Assembly: GCF_037027445.1 (NCBI RefSeq)
Contig: NZ_JBANDL010000002.1
Span: forward strand, 2,232,001 to 2,296,000
Length of the DNA: 64,000 bases
From: Lysobacter firmicutimachus
GTDB lineage: Bacteria > Pseudomonadota > Gammaproteobacteria > Xanthomonadales > Xanthomonadaceae
Direction of reading: 5' to 3'
The notes under the pieces were generated by a model. It saw nothing but the letters and a program-made list of their open reading frames with translations, ran no database searches and was not told the origin of the DNA. Within the stretch, counting starts at the first letter, position 1. Each line of letters starts with the position of its first letter. Shown here piece by piece: positions 37,203 to 47,339 of the stretch. The position numbers and the translations under genes were made by a program.

Positions 37203-38098
37203 CCGCTGTACAGCGCTTCGGGCGTCCGGCGCAGCCGGGCCACGTCGCGCAACGGCGGCGCGCCGAACAGGCGGTTGTATTCGCGGCTGAACTGCGAGGG
37301 GCTGTCGTAGCCGACCGCATAGCCGGCGCTGGCGGCGTCGAGCGCGCGGCTCAGCATCAGCTTGCGCGCTTCCTGCAGGCGCAGTTGCTTCTGGAACTGC
37401 AGCGGGCTCATCCGGGTGACCGATTTGAAATGCGCGTGCAGCGCCGAAGGGCTCATCCGCGCCTGGGCCGCCAGTTCGGCCAGATCGAACGGATCGCGGA
37501 AATGCCGCTTGATCCACGCGATCGCGCGCTGGATCTGGCCGAGCCGGCTGTCGGCCTGGGCGATTTCGCGCAGGCGCGAACCTTGTTCGCCCTTCATCAG
37601 CCGGTACAGGATTTCGCGTTCGACCAGCGGCGCCAGCAGCGCGATATCGTCGGGCGTGCGCAACAGACGCTGCAGGCGCAAGGCGGCGTCGACCAGTTCC
37701 GGCTGCAGATCGCCGAGCATCAGACTGGGGTCGGACGTCGCCGCCGCCGGCGTCGCGCCCATCTCCATCCATAGCGCGGCAAGCATGGCCGGGTCGAGGT
37801 CCAGACGCAGGCACAGATAGGGTCGCTCGGCCGAGGCTTCGATCACCTGACCGACGATGGGTACGTCGACCGACACGGTCAGATAGCGATTGCGGTCGTA
37901 CTCGTAGACCCGGTCGCCGAGCAACACCCGTTTGCGCCCCTGCACGACGATGCACACCGCCGGTTCGTGCAGGGCGTGCAGCGCCTCGGTCGGTGCGGCG
38001 CTGCGGATCAGCGCCAGGCGCGGGATCGCGGTTTCGTGCACGCCGTCGTCGACGGCGTTTCGAGCAACCAGGTCGGTCAGTTCGGCGAGGGCTGACAT
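37199..38098 (-). CDS. AraC-family transcriptional regulator
   Basis: 299 residues. N-terminal AraC_N cupin-like domain (about 15-160: EPAVCIVVQGRKRVLLGDRVYEY is split as EPAVCIVVQGRKRV and LLGDRVYEYD) and a C-terminal double HTH (about 190-290: FDLAELAAQARMSPSALHAHF, LQEARKLMLS, VGYDSPSQFSREYNRLFG). Divergent from a short-chain dehydrogenase (38329), so it probably activates that gene. Its end overlaps the LysR gene tail to tail. Confidence 0.92.
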   Translation of the reverse strand: MSALAELTDLVARNAVDDGVHETAIPRLALIRSAAPTEALHALHEPAVCIVVQGRKRVLLGDRVYEYDRNRYLTVSVDVPIVGQVIEASAERPYLCLRLDLDPAMLAALWMEMGATPAAATSDPSLMLGDLQPELVDAALRLQRLLRTPDDIALLAPLVEREILYRLMKGEQGSRLREIAQADSRLGQIQRAIAWIKRHFRDPFDLAELAAQARMSPSALHAHFKSVTRMSPLQFQKQLRLQEARKLMLSRALDAASAGYAVGYDSPSQFSREYNRLFGAPPLRDVARLRRTPEALYSG

Positions 38099-38328
38099 CG
38101 TCGGTCCGCAGCGGCAGGCAGGAGAAAGACCCGAGAATGCGGGCGAATTCGCCGGTCCGGGGATGAGGCGATGATCCGCCGCGGACGCTGCAGCGGCAAG
38201 CGCAGCGGTCCCGCTTTGGAGAATCGTGCAAGAACCGCCCGCGATCGTTCTACCGCCTCCCGGACGGGCGCGACGACAGTGGCGCCAGGCCGGACGAACC
38301 GCGTCCGCCGCTTCCCAGGAGCTCCGCC

Positions 38329-39081
38329 ATGTCCTCTGTTCCAGCTATTCCAGCCATTCCAGCCAAGACCGTACTGATCACCGGCGCCAGCAGCGGTATC
38401 GGCGAAGCCACCGCCCGCCTGCTCGCCGCGCGCGGCGCGCGGGTGGTGATCGGCGCCCGCCGCGGCGAACGCCTGCACGCCCTGGCCGAAGAGATCGCCG
38501 CGGCCGGCGGGCAGGTGCGCCAACGCGTGCTCGACGTCACCGACGCCGGCGATGTGGCCGCCTTCGCCGCCTACGCGCAAGAGCAGTTCGGCGCCATCGA
38601 CGTGTTGGTCAACAACGCCGGGGTGATGCCGCTGTCGACCCTGGACGCGCTCAAGCTCGACGAGTGGAACCGGATGATCGACGTCAACATCCGCGGCGTG
38701 CTCCACGGCATCGCCGCGGTGCTGCCGGCGATGCGGGCCCAGGGCCACGGCCAGGTGGTCAACGTCGCTTCGTTGGGCGCGCATTACGTGGTGCCGACCG
38801 GCGCGGTGTATTGCGCGACCAAGTTCGCGGTGTGGGCGATCTCCGACGGCCTGCGCCAGGAGAACGAGCGCATCCGCGTGACCACGATTTCGCCCGGCGT
38901 GGTCGAATCGGAACTGGCCGACAGCATCAGCGACCCCGCGGCGCGCGAGAACATGAAGGCATTCCGTCGCATCGCGATCCAGCCCGATGCGATCGCGCGC
39001 GCGATCGCGTTCGCGATCGAGCAGCCGGACGATGTCGACGTCAGCGAGGTGATCGTGCGCCCTACGGCCGGGACGTTCTGA
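38329..39081 (+). CDS. Short-chain dehydrogenase/reductase
   Basis: 250 residues from the ATG at 38329 (CCAGGAG upstream). Classical SDR: cofactor motif TVLITGASSGIGEATARL, NNAGVMPL, and the catalytic Ser-Tyr-Lys region with YCATKFAVWAISDGLRQE (Tyr and Lys). C-terminal TTISPGVVESELADS. NADP(H)-dependent reduction of a carbonyl is the family chemistry; the substrate is unknown. Likely controlled by the divergent AraC gene. Confidence 0.92.
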   Translation: MSSVPAIPAIPAKTVLITGASSGIGEATARLLAARGARVVIGARRGERLHALAEEIAAAGGQVRQRVLDVTDAGDVAAFAAYAQEQFGAIDVLVNNAGVMPLSTLDALKLDEWNRMIDVNIRGVLHGIAAVLPAMRAQGHGQVVNVASLGAHYVVPTGAVYCATKFAVWAISDGLRQENERIRVTTISPGVVESELADSISDPAARENMKAFRRIAIQPDAIARAIAFAIEQPDDVDVSEVIVRPTAGTF

Positions 39082-39140
39082 GTTGCGGGGATTGGGGATT
39101 CGGGATTCGGGATTGGCTAGGCGAATCCGAATCCGCTTTC

Positions 39141-39168
39141 GTCGGTCGTCGGTCGTCGGTCGTCGGTC
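39141..39168. repeat. Tandem 7-bp repeat, four units
   Basis: GTCGGTC repeated four times without a mismatch, in the short spacer between the SDR gene and the next convergent gene. Variable-length repeats of this kind can slip during replication. Confidence 0.9.
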
Positions 39169-39212
39169 GGGTCGATGGATTGCGATCGCGAATGCGGCAG
39201 GGCGAGCCTGCC

Positions 39213-39244
39213 GTTTTCGCGTTTTCGCGTTTTCGCGTTTTCGC
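39213..39244. repeat. Tandem 8-bp repeat, four units
   Basis: GTTTTCGC repeated four times exactly, ending 9 bases before the stop codon of the minus-strand gene. Together with the GTCGGTC array it gives two unrelated tandem arrays within about 100 bases. Confidence 0.9.
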
Positions 39245-39252
39245 TTAGCGGC

Positions 39253-40065
39253 TCAGGCGAAATCGAACAGCGCGTTGAGGCGGCCGTAGTCCATTGCCCG
39301 CGCTTGCAGCGGCCGCGAGTCGCCGTCGCCGAGAAAGCCGCCGGCGAGGTCGGCCAGGCGGGCATAGGCCGACTGCGCCAGGTCCGATCCGGCGCTGAGC
39401 CGGCGCACGCCCCAACCCTGCAGTTCGGCGGCCGGCGGCAAGGCCGGACATGCGAGCAGGTTCAACGGCAGATCGCAGCCGGCGGCGATCGCGCGTACTT
39501 CGTGCTCGGCGGTCAGGCCGGGCACGAACAAGCCGTCGGCGCCGGCCTCGCGGTAGCGCGCGGCTCGGGCGAGGGTGGCCTCGACCCGCTCGCCCTCGGC
39601 GGCGAGGCCGCGCAAGTACACGTCGGTGCGTGCGTTGAGGTAGAGCGGCACGCCGAGCCGGGCGGCCGCGGTTTTGACCCGTTCGATCTTGGCGCACAAC
39701 CGCTCGGGGCCGGCGCCGCCGTCCTCCAGGTTGATGCCGACCGCACCGATGTCGATCAGCGCCGCGACGGTGTCGGCGACTTGCGCCGGATCGTCGGAGT
39801 AGCCGCCTTCGACATCGACCGACAAGGGAATGCGGATCGCGCGGGCGATGCCGGCGGCCACGTCGATCAGGCGCTGCGCCGGCAAGCGGTCGCCGTCGGC
39901 GTAGCCCTGCGCCCACGCGACGCCGGCGCTGGTGGTGGCCAGCGCCTTGGCGCCGAGGCTTTCGATCAGGCGTGCGCTGCCGGCGTCCCAGCCATTGGCG
40001 AGCAACAGTACGCCGTCGTGATGGAAACGATGGAACTGCGCGGCGCGATCGGCGGTGGCGGACAT
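39253..40065 (-). CDS. Isocitrate lyase / PEP mutase superfamily protein
   Basis: 270 residues from the ATG at 40065. Beta barrel with family motifs: LLANGWDAGSARLIE, DVEGGYSDDPAQVADTVAAL, GAVGINLEDG, and NARTDVYLRG. It lacks the KKCGH-type catalytic cysteine motif of isocitrate lyase, so it belongs with PEP-mutase/oxaloacetate-hydrolase-like members. Reaction unknown. Forms no clear operon; the tandem repeats are just downstream. Confidence 0.88.
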   Translation of the reverse strand: MSATADRAAQFHRFHHDGVLLLANGWDAGSARLIESLGAKALATTSAGVAWAQGYADGDRLPAQRLIDVAAGIARAIRIPLSVDVEGGYSDDPAQVADTVAALIDIGAVGINLEDGGAGPERLCAKIERVKTAAARLGVPLYLNARTDVYLRGLAAEGERVEATLARAARYREAGADGLFVPGLTAEHEVRAIAAGCDLPLNLLACPALPPAAELQGWGVRRLSAGSDLAQSAYARLADLAGGFLGDGDSRPLQARAMDYGRLNALFDFA

Positions 40066-40114
40066 CGAGGGTTTCCTTCGCAAGAGCGCGCAGTATCGGC
40101 CGCACGGGCAGAGC

Positions 40115-41032
40115 TTACTTGCCGTTTTCGGACATCGACGTCGGCGCCAGGCGGGTGTCGGCGTCCCAGCGCCGGATCGCGTTTTCGACCGCGTCCACGC
40201 CGAGCGCGGCGGCTGCCGGATCGATTTCGTCGAGGGTGTCGTGGGCACTGTGGATCACCCGCATCACCTTGGCCGTCTCTGCGGTTTTCTCGCGCCGGTA
40301 CGCGGCCAGGATCAGCGGTACTTCCTCGGCGCCGATCAACGAGTACGACACCGCCGGCCAGCCGGCCTTGAGGAAGGAGCGGTGGTCGCTGGGCGGATAC
40401 TGCTCGCCCGGCGCCAGGCTCAGGCCGGCGGCCTGAGCGGCGCTGCGGCTGGCCGCGACCAGCGCGCTGTCGGCCTCGGGGGTCATCATCCACAGGGTCT
40501 TGCCCCAGCCGAACACGTCGAAGTTGACGTACAACGCCGGCTTGGCGCGGTTCTGCGCGATGTAGGCGGCCGAGCCGAGCAGGCCGGCTTCTTCCAGGTC
40601 CCAGAACGCGACCGCGACGCGATGGCGGCTCAGCGGACGCTGCTTGAAGCGCTCGGCCAGGGCCAACACGGTCGCGCTGCCGGACGCGTTATCGGTGGCG
40701 CCGCGGCCTTCGCCGACGCGATCGAAGTGCGCGCCGAACAACAGCAGCGGCGCATCCGCCGACCCGGACACGTCGGCGACCAGGTTGGTGCCGCGGCCGT
40801 GTTTGCCCGCTTCGAACGTTTGCGCATTCCAGTGCAGGCCGATCGCGTCGAGCCGGCGTTCGATCGCGCTCCGGCGTCCATCGCCGGCGTCGGCATCGGC
40901 GATCGCGTCGACGTCGCCGATCCAGCGTTGGGCTTTGGGCGCCGCTTCGCGGGCAAGGGCGGGCGCGGCAGCGGTCAGCCACAGCGCGGCGGCGACGGCA
41001 ATCACGAGCGTAACGGGGCGGCGTCGTTGCAT
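40115..41032 (-). CDS. Secreted M28-family metallopeptidase
   Basis: 305 residues from the ATG at 41032 (GAGG upstream). Signal peptide MQRRRPVTLVIAVAAALWL then AAPALA (cleavage near residue 27). Metal ligands are visible: GAHFDRVG, the bridging Asp in TDNASGSATVLAL, the catalytic Glu pair in FWDLEEAGLLG, NFDVFGWG and the final His in HSAHDTLDEID. M28 enzymes are di-zinc aminopeptidases. The domain lacks the extra C-terminal region of longer members. Secreted or periplasmic. Confidence 0.92.
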   Translation of the reverse strand: MQRRRPVTLVIAVAAALWLTAAAPALAREAAPKAQRWIGDVDAIADADAGDGRRSAIERRLDAIGLHWNAQTFEAGKHGRGTNLVADVSGSADAPLLLFGAHFDRVGEGRGATDNASGSATVLALAERFKQRPLSRHRVAVAFWDLEEAGLLGSAAYIAQNRAKPALYVNFDVFGWGKTLWMMTPEADSALVAASRSAAQAAGLSLAPGEQYPPSDHRSFLKAGWPAVSYSLIGAEEVPLILAAYRREKTAETAKVMRVIHSAHDTLDEIDPAAAALGVDAVENAIRRWDADTRLAPTSMSENGK

Positions 41033-41161
41033 GAGTTCCTCGGAATGGGATGGGCGAAACGGAGCGGTCATTGTGAACCTAGTAACATTATCAGTGCCTT
41101 GCACCGCACAAAGCGGCCGCGTAGCCTGCTCGGAGTGGCAGCAAGGCGGCAGGGGAAGGAC

Positions 41162-41809
41162 ATGACCATCCGTGTTTTCATCGTCGACGATCATGCGCTG
41201 GTGCGTACCGGCATGCGCATGATTCTGTCCGCGGAAACGGATATCGAGGTACTCGGCGACGTCGAAAGCGGCGAAGAGGCGATGCCGCTGATCCGCAAGC
41301 TCAAGCCCGATGTCGTGCTGTGCGATCTGCACCTGCCCGGCGTCAGCGGCCTGGAAGTGACCGAGCGCATCGTCAAGGGCGATCACGGCACCCGGGTCAT
41401 CATCGTCTCGGTACTCGAAGACGGGCCGATGCCCAAGCGCCTGCTCGAAGTCGGCGCGTCGGGTTACGTCGGCAAGGGCGGCGACGCCAGCGAGCTGTTG
41501 CGGGCGATCCGCGACGTCGCCCGCGGCAAGCGCTACCTGGCCAGCAACATCGCCCAGAACCTGGCGCTGTCGAATATCGACGGCGGCGCGTCGCCGTTCG
41601 ACGAGCTCTCGCCGCGCGAACTGGAGATCGCCTTGTTGCTGGTGCAGGGCTTCCGGCAGGAAGAAATCGCCAAGCGCCTGAGCCTCAGCGCCAAGACCGT
41701 CAACACGCACAAGACCCGGCTGTTCGAGAAGCTGGCGATCACCGACACCATCGCCCTGGCGCGCCTGGCCGCGCAGTACGGGCTGGCGGATCCGGCGCAT
41801 TCGTTGTGA
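41162..41809 (+). CDS. NarL/GacA-type response regulator
   Basis: 215 residues from the ATG at 41162. Receiver domain (about 1-120: VFIVDDHALVRTGM, phospho-Asp in VVLCDLHLPGVSG, Lys in GYVGKGG) and a C-terminal LuxR-type HTH (about 145-205: LSPRELEIALLLVQGFRQEE, LSLSAKTVNTHKTRLFEKL). The linker region and SPRELEIA resemble GacA/UvrY/SirA regulators, which drive small RNAs of the Csr system. No kinase gene is adjacent. A plain NarL-family role is also possible. Confidence 0.9.
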   Translation: MTIRVFIVDDHALVRTGMRMILSAETDIEVLGDVESGEEAMPLIRKLKPDVVLCDLHLPGVSGLEVTERIVKGDHGTRVIIVSVLEDGPMPKRLLEVGASGYVGKGGDASELLRAIRDVARGKRYLASNIAQNLALSNIDGGASPFDELSPRELEIALLLVQGFRQEEIAKRLSLSAKTVNTHKTRLFEKLAITDTIALARLAAQYGLADPAHSL

Positions 41810-42170
41810 TGCGGCGGTAGCTGCGACAGCAACAGCGACATTCAACCCCGGTCCCGGTTCCATAGGCGAGGGCGGTCGGTAGGGAGCGCGGCGAACCTTT
41901 GGGCCCGTTGCCGGTGGCTGCTCGAAGGCCGCGACTGCCCTTTTCGAAACGGGACGCGACCGGCTGTGCTTGGGCCAACTGGTGTGCTTTCGTCGATTCG
42001 TTCCGTAAGAGAACGGTGCGCGATTGCGCCCGCGCCGGGCTTGTCCGCTTGCGCTGTTCCCCATCGAAACGGCTGGGATTCGCGGGCGCTCCTCGCAACG
42101 ATAAGCGGACCGAGCGAGCGCGGGGCCGATGCAGTGAGACGCGATGCGCGCGTGTCGGCGAATCGCGGCG
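41810..42170. other. Spacer between the NarL-type regulator and the rne terminator
   Basis: About 360 bases with no credible gene. Plus-strand open frames through it are shadows of rne. No hairpin with a T tract that would terminate the NarL gene is obvious. Confidence 0.4.
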
Positions 42171-42172
42171 AT

Positions 42173-42206
42173 AAAAAAAACCACCGGCCGCTCGCGCGGC
42201 CGATGG
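42173..42206 (-). terminator. Strong intrinsic terminator of rne
   Basis: On the minus strand, CCATCGGCCGC, loop GCGA, GCGGCCGGTGG (one T-G pair) is followed by eight T residues (42180-42173). It lies 33 bases after the rne stop at 42239. Confidence 0.92.
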
Positions 42207-42238
42207 TTTCGCTGACGCGGGGATCGAATGCCGCGCGA

Positions 42239-45200
42239 TCAGGTGCGACGTTCGTTGCTGTCGTCGCCCTTGCCTTCGGCGGCCTCCTCGCCCTCTACCG
42301 CGGCGTCGGCGGCGTCGGACGTGGCCGGGGTCGAGGGCAGGGGATCGAACAGGCTGCCGGTGCGCGGCGTGGCCGGCGCGGTCGGAGCCGGCGCGACGGC
42401 CGGTACCGGATCGACCGCGGTTTCGGCCGTCGTTGCGGGCTCGGCCGCCTGCGCCGGAGCGGCTGCCGCCTCGACCGCGGCCGGCGTTTCGACGGCCGCG
42501 GTTTCGACGGCGGGCGTGGCCGCAGCGGCGCTGACGACGTCACGGTCGGTCTCGACCGGGCCCAGGGCCGGCGCCTCGGCCTGGGTCGGACGCGGGGCCG
42601 GCACTTCCTCGGTGGCCTTTTCTTCGACCTTGGGCGCTTCGATCAGCACCGGTTCGACCGGCGTGGGAGCGACCACCTCGCTTTCGACCAGGGTGTCGCG
42701 CACCGGTTCCGGTTCGATCACGGCCGCCTCGGCCAGGTCCGGTTTGACCGGCGTGCTGGGCGCGGCTTCGAGCGCAGGCTGGACGGGCTCGATCGCGACC
42801 CGCTCGATGGCGGCGACGGCGTCTTCGGCCGGGGCCGCGCTCGGCGCGGTGTCGGTCTGACGGGTGATCACCGGCATGGCCGGTTCGAGCACGGGCTCGC
42901 GCGTCGGCTCGCCGGCCTTGGGCGCTGCCGCCGGCACGGATTCCGATGCGGCCGGCGCGGCGGCTTCGCCGACCTGGCCGGTCACGGCGCTTGCGGCGGC
43001 CGCGGCGACGCTGGCGGTCGCCGCGGGGGGCACGCTGGCGGCCGCAGCCGGAGGGGCGGCGCGTGCCGGAGCCGGTGCAGCGACCGGGCTCGAGGCGGGC
43101 GCGGCGACGTCGTCGTCGAAGTCGAACTCCGGCTGCGAACGGTGCGCGGCGGCGGGCGCCGGGACCGGCTCGCCGCCGATCTCGTCTTCGTCGTCGAACG
43201 CGTTCTCGTCCTGCAGTGCGCCTTCACCGGCGGCGCCGGCTTCGCCGTTGCCGCGGCGACGGCGACGGCCGCCGCGACGGCCGCGGCGGCGACGGCCGCC
43301 GCCTTCGCCGGCGGCGTCGGCCGCATCGCCTTCGCGCTTGTCGGCGTCGGCGTCGGTCGCGCCGGTTTCGGTCTTGGCGAGGGTTTCATCGACGGCCGGC
43401 AGCGGCGCGGCCACCGGAGCGCCGGCGCTGGCCTGGGCGGCGACGATCGCCGCCGGCACCACCGCCGCGGCGACGGCTTCGACCGGCGCGTCCTGGCGCG
43501 GCGGCTTGGGCGGACGCGGCGCGGCGTTGGCGGCGACGTTGCGCTCTTCGCCGGCCTTGTCGTTCTGAGCGCGGTGATCGCTCTGGCGGGCTTCGTTCTG
43601 CGCGCGCGGCTCGTTCTGCTTGGCCTCGTTCTGCGGCCGCGCTTCGCTCTGCGGCTTGGCCTGCGCCTGGCCCGGGGCGGCCTGCTGCGGCTTGGCCTGT
43701 TGCTGCTGCTGTTGCGGCTTGGGCTGCGGCTGGCCTTGCTGTGCCGGTTGCTTCTGCTTCTGGCCCTGCTGCTGCGGATTCTGCTGCTGCGGCTTGCCGT
43801 CGCGACGCGCTTCGTCGCGGCGCTGTTCCTGGCGCGGCTCGTCGCGGCGGCCGGCGTCGCGGCCGTTCTTGCCGTTGCTGCGCTGTTCGCCGCGACGCTG
43901 GCCGTTGCGGTCGTTGCGCTCGCCGCGGCCGCGGCCGTCCTGGTTGCGCGCGCTCGGCTCCGGCGCGGCCGGTGCGGCCGGCTGCGGGGTGCCGCGGAAG
44001 ATGCGCAGGATACGCTCGACCAGGCCGACCGAGTGGGTCGGCGCGGCGACCGGTGCGGGCGCCGGGGCCGGGGCGGGCGCGGCGGCCGCGACCGGGGCCT
44101 CGCGCGGTTCGCGCAACGGCGCCGGCTGGGCCGGGCGGACGTTGGTCACCGCCGGCGCGTCCGGAATGTTCAGGTGCGCCTTGGTCAGCGCGTGCAGCGG
44201 CAGCTTGCGCTGGGTGCCGCGCTGGTAGCTGGGCTTGTTGGACTCTTCGCCGAGCTCGTTCTCGCGCACCCGGGTGACTTCGTAGTGCGGGGTCTCGAGC
44301 TGCTCGTCGGCGACGATGACGATCGGGGCGTCGTGGCGCTGCTCGATCTCCAGCAGGGCGCGGCGCTTTTCGTTGAGCAGGAAGTTGGCGATCTCGGTCG
44401 GCGCCTGCACCAGCACCTGGCCGGTGTTCTCCTTCATCGCGTGCTCTTCGGCGACGCGCAGGATCGACAGCGACAGCGACTCGACGCTGCGCATGCGGCC
44501 GTGGCCGTCGCAGCGCGGGCAGACCAGCTGGCTCGACTCGCCGAGCGACGGGCGCAGGCGCTGGCGGCTCAGCTCGAGCAGGCCGAAGCGCGAGATGCGG
44601 CCGATCTGGACGCGGGCGCGGTCCTGCTTGAGCGCATTCTGCAGCTTGTTCTCGACCTCGCGCTGGTGGCGGTTCGAGGACATGTCGATGAAGTCGATCA
44701 CCACCAGGCCGCCGAGGTCGCGCAGGCGCATCTGGCGGGCCACTTCCTCGGCCGCTTCCAGGTTGGTGTTGAACGCGGTCTCTTCGATGTCGCCGCCCTT
44801 GGTGGCGCGGGCCGAGTTGACGTCGATCGCGGTCAGCGCTTCGGTCTGGTCGATGACCAGGGCGCCGCCGGAGGGCAGGCGCACGGTGCGCTCATAGGCG
44901 TTCTCGATCTGCGACTCGATCTGGAAGCGGTTGAACAGCGGGGTGTCGTCGGCGTACTTCTTCAGCTTGCGCAGGTTGTGCGGCATCACCTGCTCGACGA
45001 ACTCGCGCGCCTCGGCGTACATCTCGTCGGTATCGACCAGGATCTCGCCGATGTCCGGGCGCATGTAATCGCGCAGGGCGCGGATGATCAGGCGCGACTC
45101 CTGGTAGATCAGGAACGGCGCCTGCTTGCTCAGCGCGGCGTCGGTGATCGCCTTCCAGACGCTGACCAGGTAGTCCAGGTCCCATTGCAGCTCTTCGGCG

Positions 45201-45724
45201 TCGCGGCCGACGCCGGCGGTGCGGATGATCACCCCCATGTCGTCGGGGATGTTCAGCTTGTCCATCGCCTCCTTGAGCGCGGCGCGGTCGTCGCCCTCGA
45301 TCCGGCGCGAGACGCCGCCGGCGGTGGGCGAGTTCGGCATCAGCACCATGTAGCGGCCGGCCAGGGAGATGAAGCTGGTCAGGGCGGCGCCCTTGTTGCC
45401 GCGCTCTTCCTTGTCGACCTGGACCACGATCTCCTGGCCTTCGCGCAGCAGCTCGCGCAGGCCGGCCTTGTTGTGGTCGACCCCGGGCTGGAAATAGTCG
45501 CGGGAGATTTCCTTCAGCGGCAGGAAGCCGTGGCGGTCGGCGCCGTAATCGACGAAGGCGGCTTCCAGCGAAGGTTCGAGCCGGGTGATGCGGCCCTTGT
45601 AGATGTTGGACTTCTTCTGTTCCTTGGACGGCTGTTCGATGTCGATGTCGTACAGGTTCTGGCCGTCGACGATGGCGACGCGCAGTTCTTCCGCCTGCGT
45701 CGCGTTGATCAGCATGCGCTTCAT
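42239..45724 (-). CDS. rne: Ribonuclease E
   Basis: 1161 residues from the ATG at 45724 ([18 protein letters not shown]). Catalytic half (about 1-520): S1 domain [23 protein letters not shown], DNase-I-like region with [18 protein letters not shown] (Mg ligands), and the zinc link [14 protein letters not shown]. It cuts AU-rich single-stranded RNA in mRNA decay and rRNA/tRNA processing. The C-terminal half is disordered: Arg/Gln-rich ([34 protein letters not shown]), later GRRRRRGN, then an Ala/Pro/Val acidic tail; it should host degradosome partners and RNA-binding arginine patches. A 500-base leader precedes it, consistent with autoregulation by its own 5' UTR. Confidence 0.95.
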   Translation of the reverse strand: MKRMLINATQAEELRVAIVDGQNLYDIDIEQPSKEQKKSNIYKGRITRLEPSLEAAFVDYGADRHGFLPLKEISRDYFQPGVDHNKAGLRELLREGQEIVVQVDKEERGNKGAALTSFISLAGRYMVLMPNSPTAGGVSRRIEGDDRAALKEAMDKLNIPDDMGVIIRTAGVGRDAEELQWDLDYLVSVWKAITDAALSKQAPFLIYQESRLIIRALRDYMRPDIGEILVDTDEMYAEAREFVEQVMPHNLRKLKKYADDTPLFNRFQIESQIENAYERTVRLPSGGALVIDQTEALTAIDVNSARATKGGDIEETAFNTNLEAAEEVARQMRLRDLGGLVVIDFIDMSSNRHQREVENKLQNALKQDRARVQIGRISRFGLLELSRQRLRPSLGESSQLVCPRCDGHGRMRSVESLSLSILRVAEEHAMKENTGQVLVQAPTEIANFLLNEKRRALLEIEQRHDAPIVIVADEQLETPHYEVTRVRENELGEESNKPSYQRGTQRKLPLHALTKAHLNIPDAPAVTNVRPAQPAPLREPREAPVAAAAPAPAPAPAPVAAPTHSVGLVERILRIFRGTPQPAAPAAPEPSARNQDGRGRGERNDRNGQRRGEQRSNGKNGRDAGRRDEPRQEQRRDEARRDGKPQQQNPQQQGQKQKQPAQQGQPQPKPQQQQQQAKPQQAAPGQAQAKPQSEARPQNEAKQNEPRAQNEARQSDHRAQNDKAGEERNVAANAAPRPPKPPRQDAPVEAVAAAVVPAAIVAAQASAGAPVAAPLPAVDETLAKTETGATDADADKREGDAADAAGEGGGRRRRGRRGGRRRRRGNGEAGAAGEGALQDENAFDDEDEIGGEPVPAPAAAHRSQPEFDFDDDVAAPASSPVAAPAPARAAPPAAAASVPPAATASVAAAAASAVTGQVGEAAAPAASESVPAAAPKAGEPTREPVLEPAMPVITRQTDTAPSAAPAEDAVAAIERVAIEPVQPALEAAPSTPVKPDLAEAAVIEPEPVRDTLVESEVVAPTPVEPVLIEAPKVEEKATEEVPAPRPTQAEAPALGPVETDRDVVSAAAATPAVETAAVETPAAVEAAAAPAQAAEPATTAETAVDPVPAVAPAPTAPATPRTGSLFDPLPSTPATSDAADAAVEGEEAAEGKGDDSNERRT

Positions 45725-46220
45725 TGTTGCGTTCCTCGCGCGCTCTACCGCGCGGAACGCCATGGCGTTTCGCTATCTGGGAACTGAGTCCGCGCCGTCG
45801 CGTTCGGCGCCCGCATCCGGGCCGCCCGCCGCGCCGGCGAGGCCTCCACTACCAGCGCTACATCACCACGGCACGCCGCGGGAGCGCTTGTTACCTTTCC
45901 AATCTTTCGGGCCGGCGACGCGAACGTCGCTCGGGGCGGGGCGGCGGCAGCTTCGAGCCGGCTCTTCTGGAGCGGAAGCTCTGGCGCCGCACGGGTGTTC
46001 ATCGCGATGGTTTGACCCACCGGGCGAGGGCCGGTTCCGCCGCTCCGTCGCTGCTAACATGGCTGCCCCGTGGGCAGTGGTTAGACGCGGATCGGAATCG
46101 CGGGAGGGGCTTTCGGCCCCGTACCGGAGTCGCTCGCTTGTCAGGCGTGGCGGCCAGTACAACTCCCAGCGAAATCAAAACCTTATCTCGCGTCGCGAGT
46201 GTAACAGATAACGCTTCGGG
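45725..46220. other. Long divergent intergenic region, probable rne 5' leader
   Basis: 496 bases between rne (minus) and rluC (plus) with no credible gene. A long rne 5' UTR that RNase E cuts to control its own mRNA is known in E. coli; the length here fits that, but structure was not computed. An inverted repeat TTATCT...AGATAA (46183-46211) lies just before the rluC start. Confidence 0.5.
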
Positions 46221-47177
46221 ATGACCCAATCAGCAAACCCCGCCCCCAGCGGCGCGCGCACCGTGCGCGTGCCCGACGACCGCGACGGCCAGCGGCTCGA
46301 CAATTTCCTCCTCGGCCAGCTCAAAGGCGCGCCCAGGTCCTTGATCTACAAGCTGGTCCGCTCCGGCCAGGTGCGGGTGAACGGGGGCCGCGCCAAGGCC
46401 GAGCGCAAGCTCGAGGCCGGCGACGAGGTGCGCATCCCGCCGGTCCGTCTCAGTGAGGTCGGCGACAAACCGACCCCGCCCAAGGGCTTCATGGACGCCC
46501 TGGACGCGGCGATCGTGTTCGAGGACGCCCGCCTGCTGGCCCTGAACAAGCCCTCCGGGGTCGCCAGCCACGGTGGCAGCGGGATCAGCTTCGGCGCGAT
46601 CGAGACCCTGCGCGCACTGCGTCCGGGCCAGACGCTGGAGCTGGTCCATCGTCTGGACCGCGACACCTCCGGCCTGTTGATCGTGGCCAAGAAGCGCTCG
46701 GCCCTGACCGAGCTGCAGGCGCTGATGCGCGAGGAGGGCGGTATATCCAAGCGCTACCTGGCCCTGCTGACCGGTCGCATGCCGGACGGGGTCATGAGCG
46801 TCGACGCGCCGTTGCACATCGGCCTGCGCCAGGGCGGCGAGCGCCACGTCCAGGTGCACCGCGACGGCAAGCCCTCGTTGAGCCACTTCAAGGTGCTGGA
46901 GCGGCGCGGCGGGCAGTCGTACTGCGAGGTCCGGATCGAGACCGGCCGCACCCACCAGATCCGCGTCCACGCCCAGCACATCGGCCATCCGGTGGCCGGG
47001 GACGACAAGTACGGCGAGGCCGAGGCCAACAAGCGGCTGCGCGACCAGGCCGGGCTGCGCCGGCTGTTCCTGCACGCCTCCACCCTGGAGTTCGCCCTCG
47101 ACGGGGGGCGCGAGCCGTACCTGCTCAACGCGCCGCTGGCGCCGGAATTGATCGAAGTGCTCGATCGGCTGGGCTGA
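46221..47177 (+). CDS. rluC: 23S rRNA pseudouridine synthase RluC
   Basis: 318 residues. S4 RNA-binding domain (about 15-75: GQRLDNFLLGQLKGAPRSLI, SGQVRVNGGRAK) and an RluA-type catalytic domain with the active Asp in LVHRLDRDTSGLLIVAKK, plus RTHQIRVHAQHIGHPVAGD. RluC makes pseudouridine at positions 955, 2504 and 2580 of 23S rRNA (E. coli numbering). Divergence from rne is the conserved order in gammaproteobacteria, which supports RluC over RluD. Confidence 0.95.
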   Translation: MTQSANPAPSGARTVRVPDDRDGQRLDNFLLGQLKGAPRSLIYKLVRSGQVRVNGGRAKAERKLEAGDEVRIPPVRLSEVGDKPTPPKGFMDALDAAIVFEDARLLALNKPSGVASHGGSGISFGAIETLRALRPGQTLELVHRLDRDTSGLLIVAKKRSALTELQALMREEGGISKRYLALLTGRMPDGVMSVDAPLHIGLRQGGERHVQVHRDGKPSLSHFKVLERRGGQSYCEVRIETGRTHQIRVHAQHIGHPVAGDDKYGEAEANKRLRDQAGLRRLFLHASTLEFALDGGREPYLLNAPLAPELIEVLDRLG

Positions 47178-47300
47178 GCGCTCCGGGCCTGGCGCCGGCA
47201 GAGCGGATGCGTCGGCTGCTGTCGCGCGATCGGACCGCGCCGCCGGCGGCGATGCCGGCCATCAAGCAGCGGCGCTACCGGCTCGCGCGGGCGCGCCTGT

Positions 47301-47325
47301 CGCGCCCTTGTGCGGCAAGGGCGCG
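47301..47325. terminator. Possible convergent terminator hairpin
   Basis: CGCGCCCTTG (47301-47310), loop TGCGG, CAAGGGCGCG (47316-47325): a 10-bp stem between convergent rluC and the TonB-like gene. No T tract on either side, so an intrinsic terminator role is weak. Confidence 0.4.
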
Positions 47326-47339
47326 CGAGACGGATGCGA

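Noticed and set aside
41966..45787. A plus-strand open frame of 1273 codons opposite rne
   Set aside because: Shadow of rne. The frame is Gly/Arg/Val-rich with no domain, and rne is certain on the other strand.
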